From JAWKWH01 sp965204295 (lineage in GTDB: Bacteria; Pseudomonadota; Alphaproteobacteria; Rhizobiales; Rhizobiaceae), in NCBI GenBank assembly GCA_965204295.1, contig OZ241973.1:310001-374000 (forward strand): a stretch of DNA of 64,000 nucleotides. Reading direction: 5' to 3'. Below are positions 1 to 9,334 of the stretch, in pieces. How positions within the stretch are numbered: the stretch's first letter is position 1; every line of letters starts with the position of its first letter. Position numbers and translations under genes: made by a program. Below the pieces are notes generated by a model, which saw only the letters and a program-made list of their open reading frames with translations, ran no database searches and had not been told where the DNA came from.

Positions 1-307
1 GCTTGGGATGGGCGTGTTTCGGCAAGTCAGCGCTGGCCAGCGCTTGCACCACGCTGTCGTTGCTGATGTCAGCGACCTGACTGAGCCCTTCGAGCAGGCT
101 GAGCGCCTGGAGGACGCCGGCATAGATGCCGGTGCCGACACCGGGATTTCCAGCCTCGATCTTCTGGAGGGTCGAGCGCGACGTGAATGCGCGCTCAGCC
201 ACGACCGCCATGGGAAGCCGTCGCCGCCGGCGTGCGTCATGGATGTCCGCACCGAACTTGCGCAGCGCGCGCCGCACGGCGGCAGAAGGGTTATGAGGTG
301 TCGGCAT
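1..307 (-). CDS. XRE-family helix-turn-helix regulator, HipB-like, C-terminus cut by window edge
   Basis: The minus strand reads from an ATG at 305-307 to the window edge without a stop, giving about 102 residues. A helix-turn-helix region lies around residues 20-60, with a basic RDARRRRRLP-like stretch followed by TSRSTLQKIEAGNPGVGTG. This arrangement resembles small XRE antitoxin-like proteins that often precede hipA-type genes. The partner gene, if any, would lie left of the window. An operator-like palindrome sits about 25-40 bp upstream of the start, so autorepression is plausible (inference). Dead IS630 sequence begins directly upstream of that palindrome. The family call is firm; the antitoxin role is a guess. 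Confidence 0.75.
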   Translation of the reverse strand, partial: MPTPHNPSAAVRRALRKFGADIHDARRRRRLPMAVVAERAFTSRSTLQKIEAGNPGVGTGIYAGVLQALSLLEGLSQVADISNDSVVQALASADLPKHAHPK

Positions 308-329
308 TTGCTACCTTCGCACTTGGTAT

Positions 330-348
330 GGCTCCAATGTTTGGAACC
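330..348. promoter_or_regulatory. operator-like palindrome upstream of the XRE gene
   Basis: Arms GGCTCCAA and TTGGAACC are separated by TGT and pair with one mismatch. The site lies 23-41 bp upstream of the start codon of the HTH gene at 307, where autoregulatory XRE proteins commonly bind. Assignment is by position and symmetry only. Confidence 0.4.
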
Positions 349-361
349 CTTGGTTTCCGGC

Positions 362-1306
362 GGCGATGATGGCGTTGGGGTCGGCGCGCCGGGTGAAGGG
401 TTTGGCCTCGGTGGCGTTGTGCCCGGCGATGAAGCGGTCGATGGCGGCCTGGAGTTTGACGACCGAGCGGAAGGCAGCGCGCTTGAGGCGGCGCCTGGTG
501 AGCTTGGCGAAGAAGCCCTCGACGGCGTTCAGCCATGACGCCGAAGTTGGCGTGAAGGGGGAAGTCCGGCGCGGATGACGTTCCAGCCGGCGCTGCGGGC
601 GTCTTGTGGGTGGCGACGTTGTTCAGGACCGGGTGGACGACCTTAACATCAGCTGGGGATGTCGCGCTTGAGCGCGTTCAGGAACGTGATGGGTTCCCTG
701 GCGCGGTGAGGGGCCATGTTCTTGCCGAAGACCTCGCCGGTCAGCACGTTCGCCGCCGCCAAGAGCGTCGTGGCGCCATTGCGCTTGTCGTCGTGGGTCA
801 TGGCGGCGCCCCGTCCTTTCTTGAGCGGCAGCCCCGGCCGGGTGCGATCAAGCGGCCTGAATGTGCGACTTTTCATCCACCGAGAACACCACCGCATGCG
901 CGGGCGGGCTGACATAGAGCCCCGCGATATCGGCGAGTTTCTCGACAAGGGCAGGATCGCGGGAGAGCTTGAAGACCCACGGCCCGGGCCATCGCCCGCG
1001 CCGTCCAATGCGGCGCCCGGGTCAGGCGCACGACCTCGGCCACCTTTTCGACCGGGATGGGCGCCTTGCCCCGTGGCCGGGTCGCATCGCAGAGGACCCC
1101 CTCCACCCCGGCCTCGGCGAACCGCCGCCACCACCGCCAGACGGTGGCCTTCGCCTTGCCCGTCCGGGCCATGATCGCCCCCGGGCCGTCAGAGGGACAA
1201 TCTCGGACCACCAGACAGGCTTTTGAACCGCGTTCCGGTCCGAGACGATCTTCTCAAGCCGTCGTCGATCAGTCGCCGAAACCGTGATGGAAGTTCCCGT
1301 TCGCAT
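362..1306 (-). pseudogene. IS630-family transposase, frameshifted remnant
   Basis: Successive pieces of an IS630 transposase can be read on the minus strand in different frames. The N-terminal part starts at MRTGTSITVSATDRR (near 1306), then comes a helix-turn-helix segment KATVWRWWRRFAE. The catalytic-core piece ALDRTRPGLPLKKGRG is near 840. The C-terminal signature SWLNAVEGFFAKLTRRRLKR is near 490-535, and the end ADPNAIIAAG is near 365. At least two frameshifts and missing core sequence (between about 560 and 660) make it non-functional. Homology stops about 55 bp upstream of the start of the neighbouring XRE gene, next to that gene's putative operator. Confidence 0.8.
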
Positions 1307-1459
1307 GCCCCGGGCTCGCACGCGGAGACGCCATTGGAAATCCCCAATACAAATTTTCATCCGGTCGGACACTACCACTAGCTTCCTGCAAAGTTGACTG
1401 GATGAGCATCAGATCGGACAGACAGGCAAAAATTACGGCCGCGCCGGAAGGCCTCTTAA

Positions 1460-2035
1460 TTACGGGTGGGTCGATACGGTTATGAATTCGATCTTGTCAG
1501 AAAGGATTTCACGGAATCCATGGGGAAGTTTGGCGTCGAAACTTAGCGTGTCCCCCGTAGACATATTGAAGTCTTCGGTACCGCAGCGATAGGTCGCTTT
1601 GCCCTGAATCATGTAGATAAAAACATGTCCCTCATGCTGATAGCTGGGCAAATCGCCCGATTGTTCTCGTGAAATACAGATGCGCGCCGACTGGAATGTG
1701 CTGCCGGGGGCGCCATGTTTGCCCAACAGAAGATAGCTATGCGTATGTCCTTGTGTGATGCGCCGAGCCTGAAGCCCATCCCCGGCTCGTGCGTGATGCA
1801 CATCCGCCGCCGTGTCCGAATGAGCAAACAACGCCATCAACGGTACATCCAGGGCGTTAGCCAAAGATTGGAGCGTGGCAAGCGAAGGGGAGACATGACC
1901 GTTTTCAATCCGGCTGATCATCGCGGTAGATACTTGTGCCCGGTTCGCGAGATCACCCAGTTTCAGGTCACGTTCCAACCGCAGTCTTTGAAGCGTCTGA
2001 CCAACTTCGCTCTCAGTGCAAGTTTTCTTTTCCAC
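1460..2035 (-). CDS. XRE-family transcriptional regulator with C-terminal cupin
   Basis: This 191-residue protein has an N-terminal XRE helix-turn-helix (about residues 12-66, including STAMISRIENGHVSPSLATL) and a C-terminal cupin_2 domain (about 110-185, including HEGHVFIYMIQGK and GDTLSFDAKLPHGF). The family commonly represses catabolic, amino-acid or polyamine genes and senses a small ligand through the cupin. The start is GTG at 2033-2035; the nearest upstream ATG (2052-2054) is out of frame. Neighbours on both sides are IS remnants, so its original target gene has probably been lost. It is a solitary but intact gene. Confidence 0.85.
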   Translation of the reverse strand: MEKKTCTESEVGQTLQRLRLERDLKLGDLANRAQVSTAMISRIENGHVSPSLATLQSLANALDVPLMALFAHSDTAADVHHARAGDGLQARRITQGHTHSYLLLGKHGAPGSTFQSARICISREQSGDLPSYQHEGHVFIYMIQGKATYRCGTEDFNMSTGDTLSFDAKLPHGFREILSDKIEFITVSTHP

Positions 2036-2214
2036 TACGTTTGCTGCCGATCATGACATTTGGAATATTGGTACGGCGCATTTATCGCTCATCCATGCTA
2101 ACCCAATCAGTGCCAGTTTCAAAAAACGCGTCAAGGTCGAATTTTGTGGGTGTGTGTGGCGGTTTTGTTGCGATTGCCAGAACACTTGATGTCATGTCAG
2201 ACTCAGCAACTGGA
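2036..2214. other. intergenic stretch between regulator and IS5 remnant
   Basis: No supported gene is present. The stretch must hold the promoter of the XRE-cupin gene on the minus strand. From about 2215 onward the sequence matches a second IS copy near 15830, so the IS-derived DNA begins there. Confidence 0.4.
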
Positions 2215-2614
2215 CACCTCCGGAAACCGGTGCAGATTTGCGGCTTTGAACTGATGCCGGGATGGGAGGCGGTGTTTTCGGCGCTTTTGGGCCGGTCTAG
2301 GCGGTCCGTCTCACCTATTTCGCGCCTTTTTGGCGTCACGCAGGCGCACTCCACCCTTTGAGCCATCGCTTCATGGCGTATTGGCGAGGCCGCTTGGGCT
2401 CGTTCGATGCCAATGGTTCGGGGTCCATGCGGTCCTTTCCCTCGGCAAAGACATGCTCGACGCGGGCGCGGACTTTCGACTTCGTGGCGTTGGCTTTGGC
2501 GATTGGCATCGGCCTGCCCTTCGGCTTCTTGTGATGAATGGAGATGGGGATACCCACATGGATTTGCGTGAACAAGATGAACACGCCGGACTTCAGGGCT
2601 TTCTCGGCAGGCAT
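2215..2614 (-). pseudogene. IS5-family transposase C-terminal remnant plus element end
   Basis: Minus-strand residues HHKKPKGRPMP, SKVRARVEHVFAEGKDRM and the tail PKRPRQYAMKRWLKG are the C-terminal signature of IS5-family (IS1031-like) transposases. Only the last 90 or so residues survive; the catalytic aspartates are absent. The 160 bp beyond the coding end (2215-2370) matches 15836-15995 closely, marking the shared end of a once-mobile element present twice in this window. Confidence 0.7.
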
Positions 2615-2689
2615 CGCCGACCCCTTGCCGCCGGAACTGCGCGCCGTTCGCGCCTGGTATGAAAGGGTTCAGGCACCTCAGATCCTTGC

Positions 2690-3478
2690 CACGATCTCAG
2701 AGTTCTAAGATTTCTGATGGTTTGGCGATGCGTTGCGGTAACGGGTTGCCGAGGGCGCCATGGATCATGGCTTTGGAGACATCAATGGGGTGTTCGTAGT
2801 CGCGTACGAGCCGCCGCCGGCGCGTCATCCATCCAAAGGCTCGTTTGACGACCGCCGCCGCGGCAGAACCTTGAAGCCAGCCTGCTTTTCGGTGCGGCCA
2901 ATGATTTCGAGAACGCAATCCCGGCAGGCGGCGGCATCCATCAATCGGGTGCGATCATAAGCACGGTCGGCACACAAATGCTTGAGCCATGGCCACCGTT
3001 TCCCGATGGCGGCAACGATCTCCCGGACTTCGGCACTGTCGGAAATGTCCGCGCCGGTAGGATGATCGACGGCTATGTGGCGCTTGCGGCCAACGACCTT
3101 TCCGGCCGCGTCGACCCCGCGCTTTCGCGCCGCCGGAGCTTTGATCGACCGGCGGTCGACAATCGCCGCTGTCAGACCCCGCTCACGCCCTTCGCGCTCC
3201 CGGTCAAGCGATAGGGCGCAACAGCAACCGGCAAACAAAACGCCGGAACCGCCACGCAGGGTTCCGGGGCGGAAAGTCTTTCGGCAGCATCCGCTACCGC
3301 TGCAGGCAGGATAACGTGGCGCGGTCAGCGCCTCGCGCAGGTCGGTGGTCGGCGGTCTGCGACCGCGCTGTGGCGGCGGCGGTAGGAATGGATCGATAAT
3401 CTCCCATCCCTCGTCGGTCAGGTCAGTTGGATAGCGCTTGGTGCGCTTCTCAAGTTCGGCCATCCGGCCACGGCTCAC
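2690..3478 (-). pseudogene. IS5-family transposase, degraded copy
   Basis: The minus strand starts with MAELEKRTKRYPTDLTDEGW at 3463, a typical IS5-group N-terminus. It continues with IDPFLPPPPQRGRRPPTTDLRE and, after damaged sequence, AAIVDRRSIKA, GRKRHIAVD and HLCADRAYDR. The C-terminal end, ERAFGWMTRRRRLVRDYE-like, lies in another frame near 2700-2830. The frameshift and the loss of sequence after residue 60 show that it is dead. Its 5' end abuts, and probably truncated, the SDR gene at 3484-3840. Confidence 0.75.
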
Positions 3479-3483
3479 CTTGG

Positions 3484-3840
3484 TTCACATCCAAAGCGGG
3501 AAAAACGCCACAACAACATCGGCAAACCATGCGCAAACAGACTCTGAATGGGTGCCGTGATATTGATGTCTACGGATTCCCGCACTAGTTCCGGATCAAC
3601 GCTGGGCAATCCATCGATTCCATGGCCGACGCCCGCGTTGTTGACCAGAATATCAGGCTCGAATTTCTCGATCGCCTCGCGGAGGGCCTTCAGGTTGCAG
3701 ACATCCGCGGGGAGAAATGCCGCACCTGTTTTCTCGGCAACCGCCAACACCTGCCTGCCGGACGCTGCGAGCGCCCGAACCGTCGCAGCTCCGATTCCGC
3801 TGGTTGCGCCTGTTACGATGGCTTTGTTATGGATAGGCAA
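3484..3840 (-). pseudogene. short-chain dehydrogenase/reductase, C-terminally truncated by an IS
   Basis: The N-terminal half of a classical SDR is clear: the glycine-rich cofactor motif TGATSGIG (about residues 9-16), the DVCNL acidic position and NNAGVG. The reading then runs into unrelated sequence after about residue 105 and stops at the edge of the IS5 remnant. The Tyr-x-x-x-Lys catalytic motif is missing, so the product cannot be an active SDR. The start is read as TTG at 3838-3840 from homology. The truncation point coincides with the IS boundary near 3480-3520. Confidence 0.75.
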
Positions 3841-3887
3841 TCCTCTGTTCCCGATGGTCTTGCAATATCAGTTTCGCACTATTATCA

Positions 3888-3900
3888 TTGCATGATGCAA
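3888..3900. promoter_or_regulatory. perfect palindrome upstream of the truncated SDR
   Basis: TTGCAT and ATGCAA flank a single G. The centre is about 54 bp upstream of the SDR start, a plausible operator position for a dimeric repressor. No cognate regulator is identifiable; the XRE-cupin gene 1.9 kb away is one candidate. Confidence 0.35.
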
Positions 3901-4050
3901 GATACCTTACGCTGGTCGGACTAAAGAATCGCGAAGGCGGTCCAGAAAATTCCACTACTCCCTGAAGGGGATATATCTGGAAGCTGCCGGACGGGACATA
4001 AAAAGAACAAATCATGTTTATATGAATATTTTCAATAACATATATACCTA

Positions 4051-4079
4051 TTGACAATTGAGAACGAAACCGGTACATA
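4051..4079 (+). promoter_or_regulatory. probable recA promoter
   Basis: A consensus -35 TTGACA (4051-4056), a 17-bp spacer and a -10-like TACATA (4074-4079) lie about 70 bp before the recA start. The spacer contains GAAC (4062-4065), then seven bases, then GTAC (4073-4076). This resembles, but does not match, a LexA box. Confidence 0.6.
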
Positions 4080-4147
4080 TGGCTCATGATTGCGGCGCGT
4101 CCGGCGTTCCGTGACGAACACGATTGACGATCAAGGAGTATTGTACG

Positions 4148-5248
4148 ATGGCTCATGGCTCATTGCGGCTTGTCGAGGACAACACGGTGGACAAATCAAA
4201 GGCTCTGGAGGCGGCGCTTTCCCAGATCGAGCGTTCGTTTGGCAAAGGCTCCGTCATGCGGCTGGGCCGGAACGACAAGGTGATCGAGATCGAAACGATT
4301 TCGACCGGCTCGCTCGGCCTTGACATCGCGCTTGGCGTCGGCGGGCTGCCGCGCGGCCGCATTGTCGAGATTTACGGGCCGGAAAGTTCCGGCAAGACCA
4401 CAATGGCGCTGCACACGGTGGCCGAGGCGCAGAAGAAGGGCGGTATTTGCGGCTTTATTGATGCCGAACACGCGCTTGATCCGGTCTATGCCCGCAAGCT
4501 CGGCGTTGATCTGGAAAACCTGCTGATTTCGCAGCCCGATACCGGCGAGCAGGCGCTGGAGATCGCCGATACGCTGGTGCGCTCCGGCGCGATAGACATT
4601 CTGGTGATTGATTCGGTGGCCGCCCTGACGCCGCGCGCCGAGATCGAGGGCGAGATGGGCGATTCGCTGCCCGGCATGCAGGCCCGGTTGATGAGCCAGG
4701 CGCTGCGCAAGCTGACGGCGTCGATCGCCCGCTCGAACACGATGGTGATCTTTATCAACCAGATTCGCATGAAGATCGGCGTCATGTTCGGTTCGCCGGA
4801 AACGACGACCGGCGGCAACGCGCTGAAATTCTACGCCACCGTCCGCCTCGACATTCGCCGCATCGGTTCGGTCAAGGATCGCGACGAGGTGGTTGGCAAC
4901 CAGACCCGCATCAAGGTGGTGAAAAACAAACTGGCGCCGCCCTTCAAGCAGGTCGAATTCGACATCATGTATGGCGAGGGCGTATCGAAAACCGGTGAAC
5001 TGATCGATCTCGGCGTCAAGGCCGGCGCGGTCGAGAAATCCGGCGCCTGGTTCTCCTACAATTCCCAGAGGCTGGGTCAGGGCCGGGAGAACGCCAAACA
5101 GTTCCTGGCCGAAAATCCCGATATGGCGGCGGAAATCGAGAGAACCCTGCGCCAGAATGCCGGGCTGATCGCCGACCGGATGCTTGATGAGGGAACCGCC
5201 GCTGGCGCTGACGACGCCGCGTCCGGCGATACCGGTGAGCCTGGCTGA
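4148..5248 (+). CDS. recA: recombinase RecA
   Basis: RecA forms ATP-dependent filaments on single-stranded DNA for homologous recombination and triggers LexA self-cleavage. The 366-residue product has Walker A GPESSGKTT at about residues 77-85, the IDAEHALDPVYA segment, LLISQPDTGEQALEIAD, and the L1/L2 region including MGDSLPGMQARLMSQALRKL and GGNALKFYA. The start is ATG 4148 because AAGGAG (4133-4138) is spaced correctly from it; an upstream in-frame ATG at 4124 precedes that ribosome binding site. alaS follows 164 bp downstream on the same strand, the usual Hyphomicrobiales order. Confidence 0.97.
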   Translation: MAHGSLRLVEDNTVDKSKALEAALSQIERSFGKGSVMRLGRNDKVIEIETISTGSLGLDIALGVGGLPRGRIVEIYGPESSGKTTMALHTVAEAQKKGGICGFIDAEHALDPVYARKLGVDLENLLISQPDTGEQALEIADTLVRSGAIDILVIDSVAALTPRAEIEGEMGDSLPGMQARLMSQALRKLTASIARSNTMVIFINQIRMKIGVMFGSPETTTGGNALKFYATVRLDIRRIGSVKDRDEVVGNQTRIKVVKNKLAPPFKQVEFDIMYGEGVSKTGELIDLGVKAGAVEKSGAWFSYNSQRLGQGRENAKQFLAENPDMAAEIERTLRQNAGLIADRMLDEGTAAGADDAASGDTGEPG

Positions 5249-5412
5249 CGACGCCTGTCGGAATCAAATTTCCGGTAGCTGGCCGTCCGGCGGTATGCGA
5301 CGCGGGAATGGTTGATTGTGGACAGGTCTGGGGTGCGCCGATAAAAGACGACCCTGATTTTGCTCAGCCGGTCGCCATTGAGGGACCGCCGCGTGGAAAC
5401 AAAGGCGAATCG

Positions 5413-8076
5413 ATGAGTGGCGTTAACGACATAAGGTCGGCGTTTCTGGACTATTTCGGCGGGCACGGACACGAGACCGCGCCCTCCGGGCCGCTTGTGC
5501 CGCGCAACGATCCGACATTGATGTTCACCAATGCCGGCATGGTTCAGTTCAAGAACGTATTCACCGGCGTCGAAACCCGGTCCCACCGCCGCGCGGCGAC
5601 GTCTCAGAAATGCGTCCGCGCCGGCGGCAAGCACAACGATCTCGACAATGTCGGTTATACGGCCCGCCACCACACCTTTTTCGAGATGCTGGGTAATTTT
5701 TCATTCGGAGATTATTTCAAGGATCTGGCGATAGAACTTGCCTGGAACCTGCTGACCAGGGAATTCGACCTGTCGAAAGACAGGCTGTCGGTGACGGTCT
5801 ATCACACTGATGACGAGGCGGCGTCATTGTGGTCGAAGATCGCGGGGCTGCCCGAGGAAAGGATCATACGCATACCGAGCCATGACAATTTCTGGGCCAT
5901 GGGCGACACCGGTCCCTGCGGGCCGTGTTCGGAAATATTTTTCGATCATGGCGAGAGCGTTCCTGGCGGGCCACCCGGAAGCGCGGACGAGGATGGCGAC
6001 CGGTTCATCGAGATCTGGAACCTTGTGTTCATGCAGTTCGAACAGGTGACGCCGGACGAGCGGCGCGATTTGCCCAAACCCTCGATTGACACCGGCATGG
6101 GTCTTGAACGCATCGCGGCGGTGCTTCAGGGAGAACATGACAACTACGATATCGATCTCTTCAAGGCGCTGGTCCGGGCGTCGGAGGAGGCGACCGGCAC
6201 GGATGCCACCGGCGAACGGCGCGCCGGTCACCGGGTGATCGCGGATCATTTGCGCGCTTCGAGTTTCCTGATCGCCGATGGTGTCCTGCCGTCCAATGAG
6301 GGCCGGGGTTATGTGCTGCGCCGCATAATGCGCCGCGCGATGCGCCACGCCCAGCTTCTCGGCGTCCGCGAGCCTTTGATGTGGAAGCTGGTGCCCGCGC
6401 TGGTCCGCGAGATGGGGCAGGCTTATCCCGAATTGCAGCGCGGCGAACCGCTGATCGCCGAAACGCTGAAGCTTGAGGAAACCCGGTTTCGCAAGACCTT
6501 GGCGCGGGGCCTCGGTCTGCTCGCCGATGCAACCGGCGATCTGCGCGAGGGTGACATGCTCGATGGCCGGACCGCTTTCAGGCTTTACGACACCTATGGT
6601 TTCCCGCTCGATCTGACGCAGGATGCATTGCGCCGGCGCGGAATCGGTGTCGATACGGATGCTTTTTCGCAGGCGATGGAACGCCAGCGCGAGGAGGCGC
6701 GCGCGAATTGGTCCGGATCCGGCGAGGCGGCAACGGAGACGGTATGGTTTGAAATCCGGGACAAGGTCGGCGCGACCGATTTCCTGGGGTATGAAACCGA
6801 AAGCGCCGAAGGCGTCGTCGTGGCGATCGTGCGCGACGGCGGCACCGCCGAATCTGCCAATTCCGGCGACGAGGCAGCGATTATCGCCAACCAGACGCCT
6901 TTTTATGGCGAATCCGGCGGTCAGATCGGTGATACCGGCGAAATCGCCGGACAGGACTTCAGGTTCACGGTCAACGACACCCGGAAAAAGGCAGACGGGG
7001 TTTTCGTTCATATCGGAAAGGTCAGGCAGGGTACCGTGGCGGCGGGCGACGCGGTTACCCTTACCGTGGACGGGAAGCGCAGGTCACGGCTGCGTTCAAA
7101 CCACTCGGCGACCCATCTCGTGCACGAGGCGTTGCGTCAGACCCTCGGTACGCATGTGGCGCAAAAAGGGTCGCTGGTGGCCCCGGATCGTTTGCGGTTC
7201 GATTTTTCGCATCCAAGGCCGATGACCGAGAAAGAAATCGCGCGTTCGGAAGACATCGCCAACGGCATCGTCCTTCAAAACGCGCCCGTCACCACACGGC
7301 TGATGGCGGTGGACGACGCCATCGCCGCAGGTGCCATGGCACTGTTCGGCGAGAAATACAGCGACGAGGTGCGGGTGGTCGCGATGGGCACCGCGCTTAC
7401 GGGAGACAAGGCCGGAAAGCCTTATTCGGTCGAGCTCTGCGGCGGCACTCATGTCGCATCGACCGGTGAAATCGGCCTGGTGCGCCTTGTGACCGACAGT
7501 GCGGTCGCGGCGGGGGTGCGACGCATCGAAGCGCTCACCGGTGACGCCGCGCGCCATCATTTGGCCGAGCAGGATCTCCGCGTCAAACGGATGGCCGCGG
7601 CATTGAGGACAAACCCGGCGGACGCCGCCGCCCGGCTTGAGTCAATATTGGAGGAGCGCCGCAGGCTTGAGTGGGAACTGACCGACGTCCGGCAAAAACT
7701 GGCGCTTGGCGGCGGCGGTCCGGCCGATACCGCGGACACCGTTGGCGGCGTGGGATTTCTTGGCAAGATCGTGCATGGCGCGTCACCAAAGGACTTGAAA
7801 TCCATGGCCGATGCGGGCAAGGAGACCTTAGGTTCCGGTGTCGTTATCCTCATCGGGACGGGCGAGAAGGGCAAGGCAAGCGTCGTGGTCGGCGTCACAC
7901 GGGATCTGACATCGCGGTTCAGCGCAATTGATCTTGTCCGCGCCGCGAGTTCCGCGCTTGGCGGAAAGGGAGGCGGCGGCAGGCCTGATATGGCGCAAGC
8001 CGGCGGCCCCGACGCCTCCAAGGCGGAAGATGCGATCGCCGCCGTACAGAAGGCGATAGAGCAGGCGGGCGCGTAG
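5413..8076 (+). CDS. alaS: alanine--tRNA ligase
   Basis: Charges tRNA-Ala and edits mischarged serine and glycine. The 887-residue length is normal. The N-terminal class II core includes RSAFLDYFGGHGH, VPRNDPTLMFTNAGM, and GDTGPCGPCSEIFFDHG. The editing domain zinc ligands are HSATHLVHEAL (about residue 564) and CGGTHVASTGEIG (about 676). A C-terminal DHHA1 domain ends in GGGRPDMAQAGG. ATG 5413 was chosen because it follows AAAGG (5401-5405) and begins the family's N-terminus; an upstream in-frame start at 5308 would add 35 unrelated residues. It lies convergent to icd, 46 bp apart. Confidence 0.96.
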   Translation: MSGVNDIRSAFLDYFGGHGHETAPSGPLVPRNDPTLMFTNAGMVQFKNVFTGVETRSHRRAATSQKCVRAGGKHNDLDNVGYTARHHTFFEMLGNFSFGDYFKDLAIELAWNLLTREFDLSKDRLSVTVYHTDDEAASLWSKIAGLPEERIIRIPSHDNFWAMGDTGPCGPCSEIFFDHGESVPGGPPGSADEDGDRFIEIWNLVFMQFEQVTPDERRDLPKPSIDTGMGLERIAAVLQGEHDNYDIDLFKALVRASEEATGTDATGERRAGHRVIADHLRASSFLIADGVLPSNEGRGYVLRRIMRRAMRHAQLLGVREPLMWKLVPALVREMGQAYPELQRGEPLIAETLKLEETRFRKTLARGLGLLADATGDLREGDMLDGRTAFRLYDTYGFPLDLTQDALRRRGIGVDTDAFSQAMERQREEARANWSGSGEAATETVWFEIRDKVGATDFLGYETESAEGVVVAIVRDGGTAESANSGDEAAIIANQTPFYGESGGQIGDTGEIAGQDFRFTVNDTRKKADGVFVHIGKVRQGTVAAGDAVTLTVDGKRRSRLRSNHSATHLVHEALRQTLGTHVAQKGSLVAPDRLRFDFSHPRPMTEKEIARSEDIANGIVLQNAPVTTRLMAVDDAIAAGAMALFGEKYSDEVRVVAMGTALTGDKAGKPYSVELCGGTHVASTGEIGLVRLVTDSAVAAGVRRIEALTGDAARHHLAEQDLRVKRMAAALRTNPADAAARLESILEERRRLEWELTDVRQKLALGGGGPADTADTVGGVGFLGKIVHGASPKDLKSMADAGKETLGSGVVILIGTGEKGKASVVVGVTRDLTSRFSAIDLVRAASSALGGKGGGGRPDMAQAGGPDASKAEDAIAAVQKAIEQAGA

Positions 8077-8122
8077 AGCCGGTCGTACGGAATCCGGCCC
8101 GGCGGCGAATCTGTCAGGGTTC

Positions 8123-9334
8123 TCAGCCCGTCGCCTTTTGCAGGTTTTCGTCAATTTTGTCCAAAAAGCCGGTTGTGGAGAGCCATGGCTGATCGGGACC
8201 GATAAGCAGCGCCAGATCCTTGGTCATGTACCCGTTTTCAACCGTGTCGACGCAGACTTTTTCAAGCGTTTCCGAGAAGCGTCTCAGTTCTTCATTTCCA
8301 TCCAGCTTGGCCCGGTGGGCAAGTCCGCGCGTCCAGGCAAAGATCGAGGCGATCGAATTGGTGGAAGTTTCCTCACCCTTCTGATGCTGGCGGTAGTGCC
8401 GCGTTACCGTTCCGTGCGCCGCCTCGGCTTCGACCGTCCCGCCATCGGGCGTCATCAGCACCGATGTCATCAGGCCGAGCGAGCCAAATCCCTGCGCCAC
8501 CGTGTCCGACTGAACATCGCCGTCATAATTCTTGCAGGCCCAGACATAACCGCCGGACCATTTCAGATTCGAAGCCACCATGTCGTCGATGAGGCGGTGC
8601 TCATAGTGGATGCCCGCTTCGCGGAACCGGCTCTTGAACTCCGTCTCGTAAATCTCCTGGAAAATATCCTTGAAGCGACCGTCATAGATTTTCATGATCG
8701 TGTTCTTGGTCGACAGATAGACCGGATAGCCGCGCTGAAGGCCGTAGTTGAGCGACGCCCGCGCGAAATCGCGGATCGAGGCGTCAAGATTGTACATGGC
8801 CATGGCGACGCCGGAGGAAGGTGCGTCAAACACTTCGCGTTCGATCACATCATCGTCTTCGCCGACGAATTTGATCGTCAGCCTGCCCTTGCCGGGAAAC
8901 CTGAAATCCGTGGCGCGGTACTGGTCGCCGAAAGCATGGCGCCCGACTATGACCGGCCTTGTCCAGCCCGGAACCAAGCGCGGCACGTTCTTGGCGATGA
9001 TCGGCTCGCGAAAAATGACCCCTCCGAGAATGTTGCGGATCGTGCCGTTGGGCGAACGCCACATTTTCTTGAGGCCGAATTCCTCGACGCGCGCCTCGTC
9101 AGGCGTAATCGTTGCGCACTTCACCCCGACGCCATGCTCCCTGATGGCGTTGGCCGCATCGACCGTCACCTGATCGTCGGTCTCGTCGCGGTATTCGATC
9201 CCCAGGTCAAAATACTTCAGATCGATATCAAGATAGGGGTGAATCAGCTTGTCCTTGATGAACTGCCAGATAATGCGGGTCATTTCATCGCCGTCGAGTT
9301 CGACAACTGGATTGTCCACCTTGATTTTTGCCAT
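8123..9334 (-). CDS. icd: NADP-dependent isocitrate dehydrogenase
   Basis: Converts isocitrate to 2-oxoglutarate in the TCA cycle with NADPH production. The 403-residue protein begins MAKIKVDNPVVELDGDEMTR and is of the homodimeric, eukaryote-like type. It contains SPNGTIRNILGG (substrate serine region), KNTIMKIYDGRFKD, EHRLIDDMVA, and NYDGDVQSDTVAQGFGSLGLM with the metal-binding aspartates. The start at 9334 is the family start; an upstream in-frame extension of 18 residues has no conserved content. The gene faces alaS, consistent with the conserved recA-alaS-icd block. Confidence 0.96.
   Translation of the reverse strand: MAKIKVDNPVVELDGDEMTRIIWQFIKDKLIHPYLDIDLKYFDLGIEYRDETDDQVTVDAANAIREHGVGVKCATITPDEARVEEFGLKKMWRSPNGTIRNILGGVIFREPIIAKNVPRLVPGWTRPVIVGRHAFGDQYRATDFRFPGKGRLTIKFVGEDDDVIEREVFDAPSSGVAMAMYNLDASIRDFARASLNYGLQRGYPVYLSTKNTIMKIYDGRFKDIFQEIYETEFKSRFREAGIHYEHRLIDDMVASNLKWSGGYVWACKNYDGDVQSDTVAQGFGSLGLMTSVLMTPDGGTVEAEAAHGTVTRHYRQHQKGEETSTNSIASIFAWTRGLAHRAKLDGNEELRRFSETLEKVCVDTVENGYMTKDLALLIGPDQPWLSTTGFLDKIDENLQKATG

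Larger units (their letters stand above)
3841..4147. other. intergenic region between truncated SDR and recA
   Basis: No gene is supported here. It contains a 13-bp palindrome near the SDR start (3888-3900), the probable recA promoter (4051-4079) and the recA ribosome binding site AAGGAG (4133-4138). The centre (about 3990-4060) is visibly AT-rich. Confidence 0.5.

Noticed and set aside
8..538. 176-codon plus-strand frame at the left edge
   Set aside because: Antisense to the XRE gene and the IS630 C-terminus, both of which read clearly on the minus strand.
4005..4019. GAAC-N7-GTTT as a LexA box of recA
   Set aside because: Palindromic half-sites do not fit the alphaproteobacterial direct-repeat box, the last base deviates, and it lies upstream of the -35. 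Reported only as a point to check.
5824..7011. Minus-strand open frame (395 codons)
   Set aside because: Antisense to alaS.
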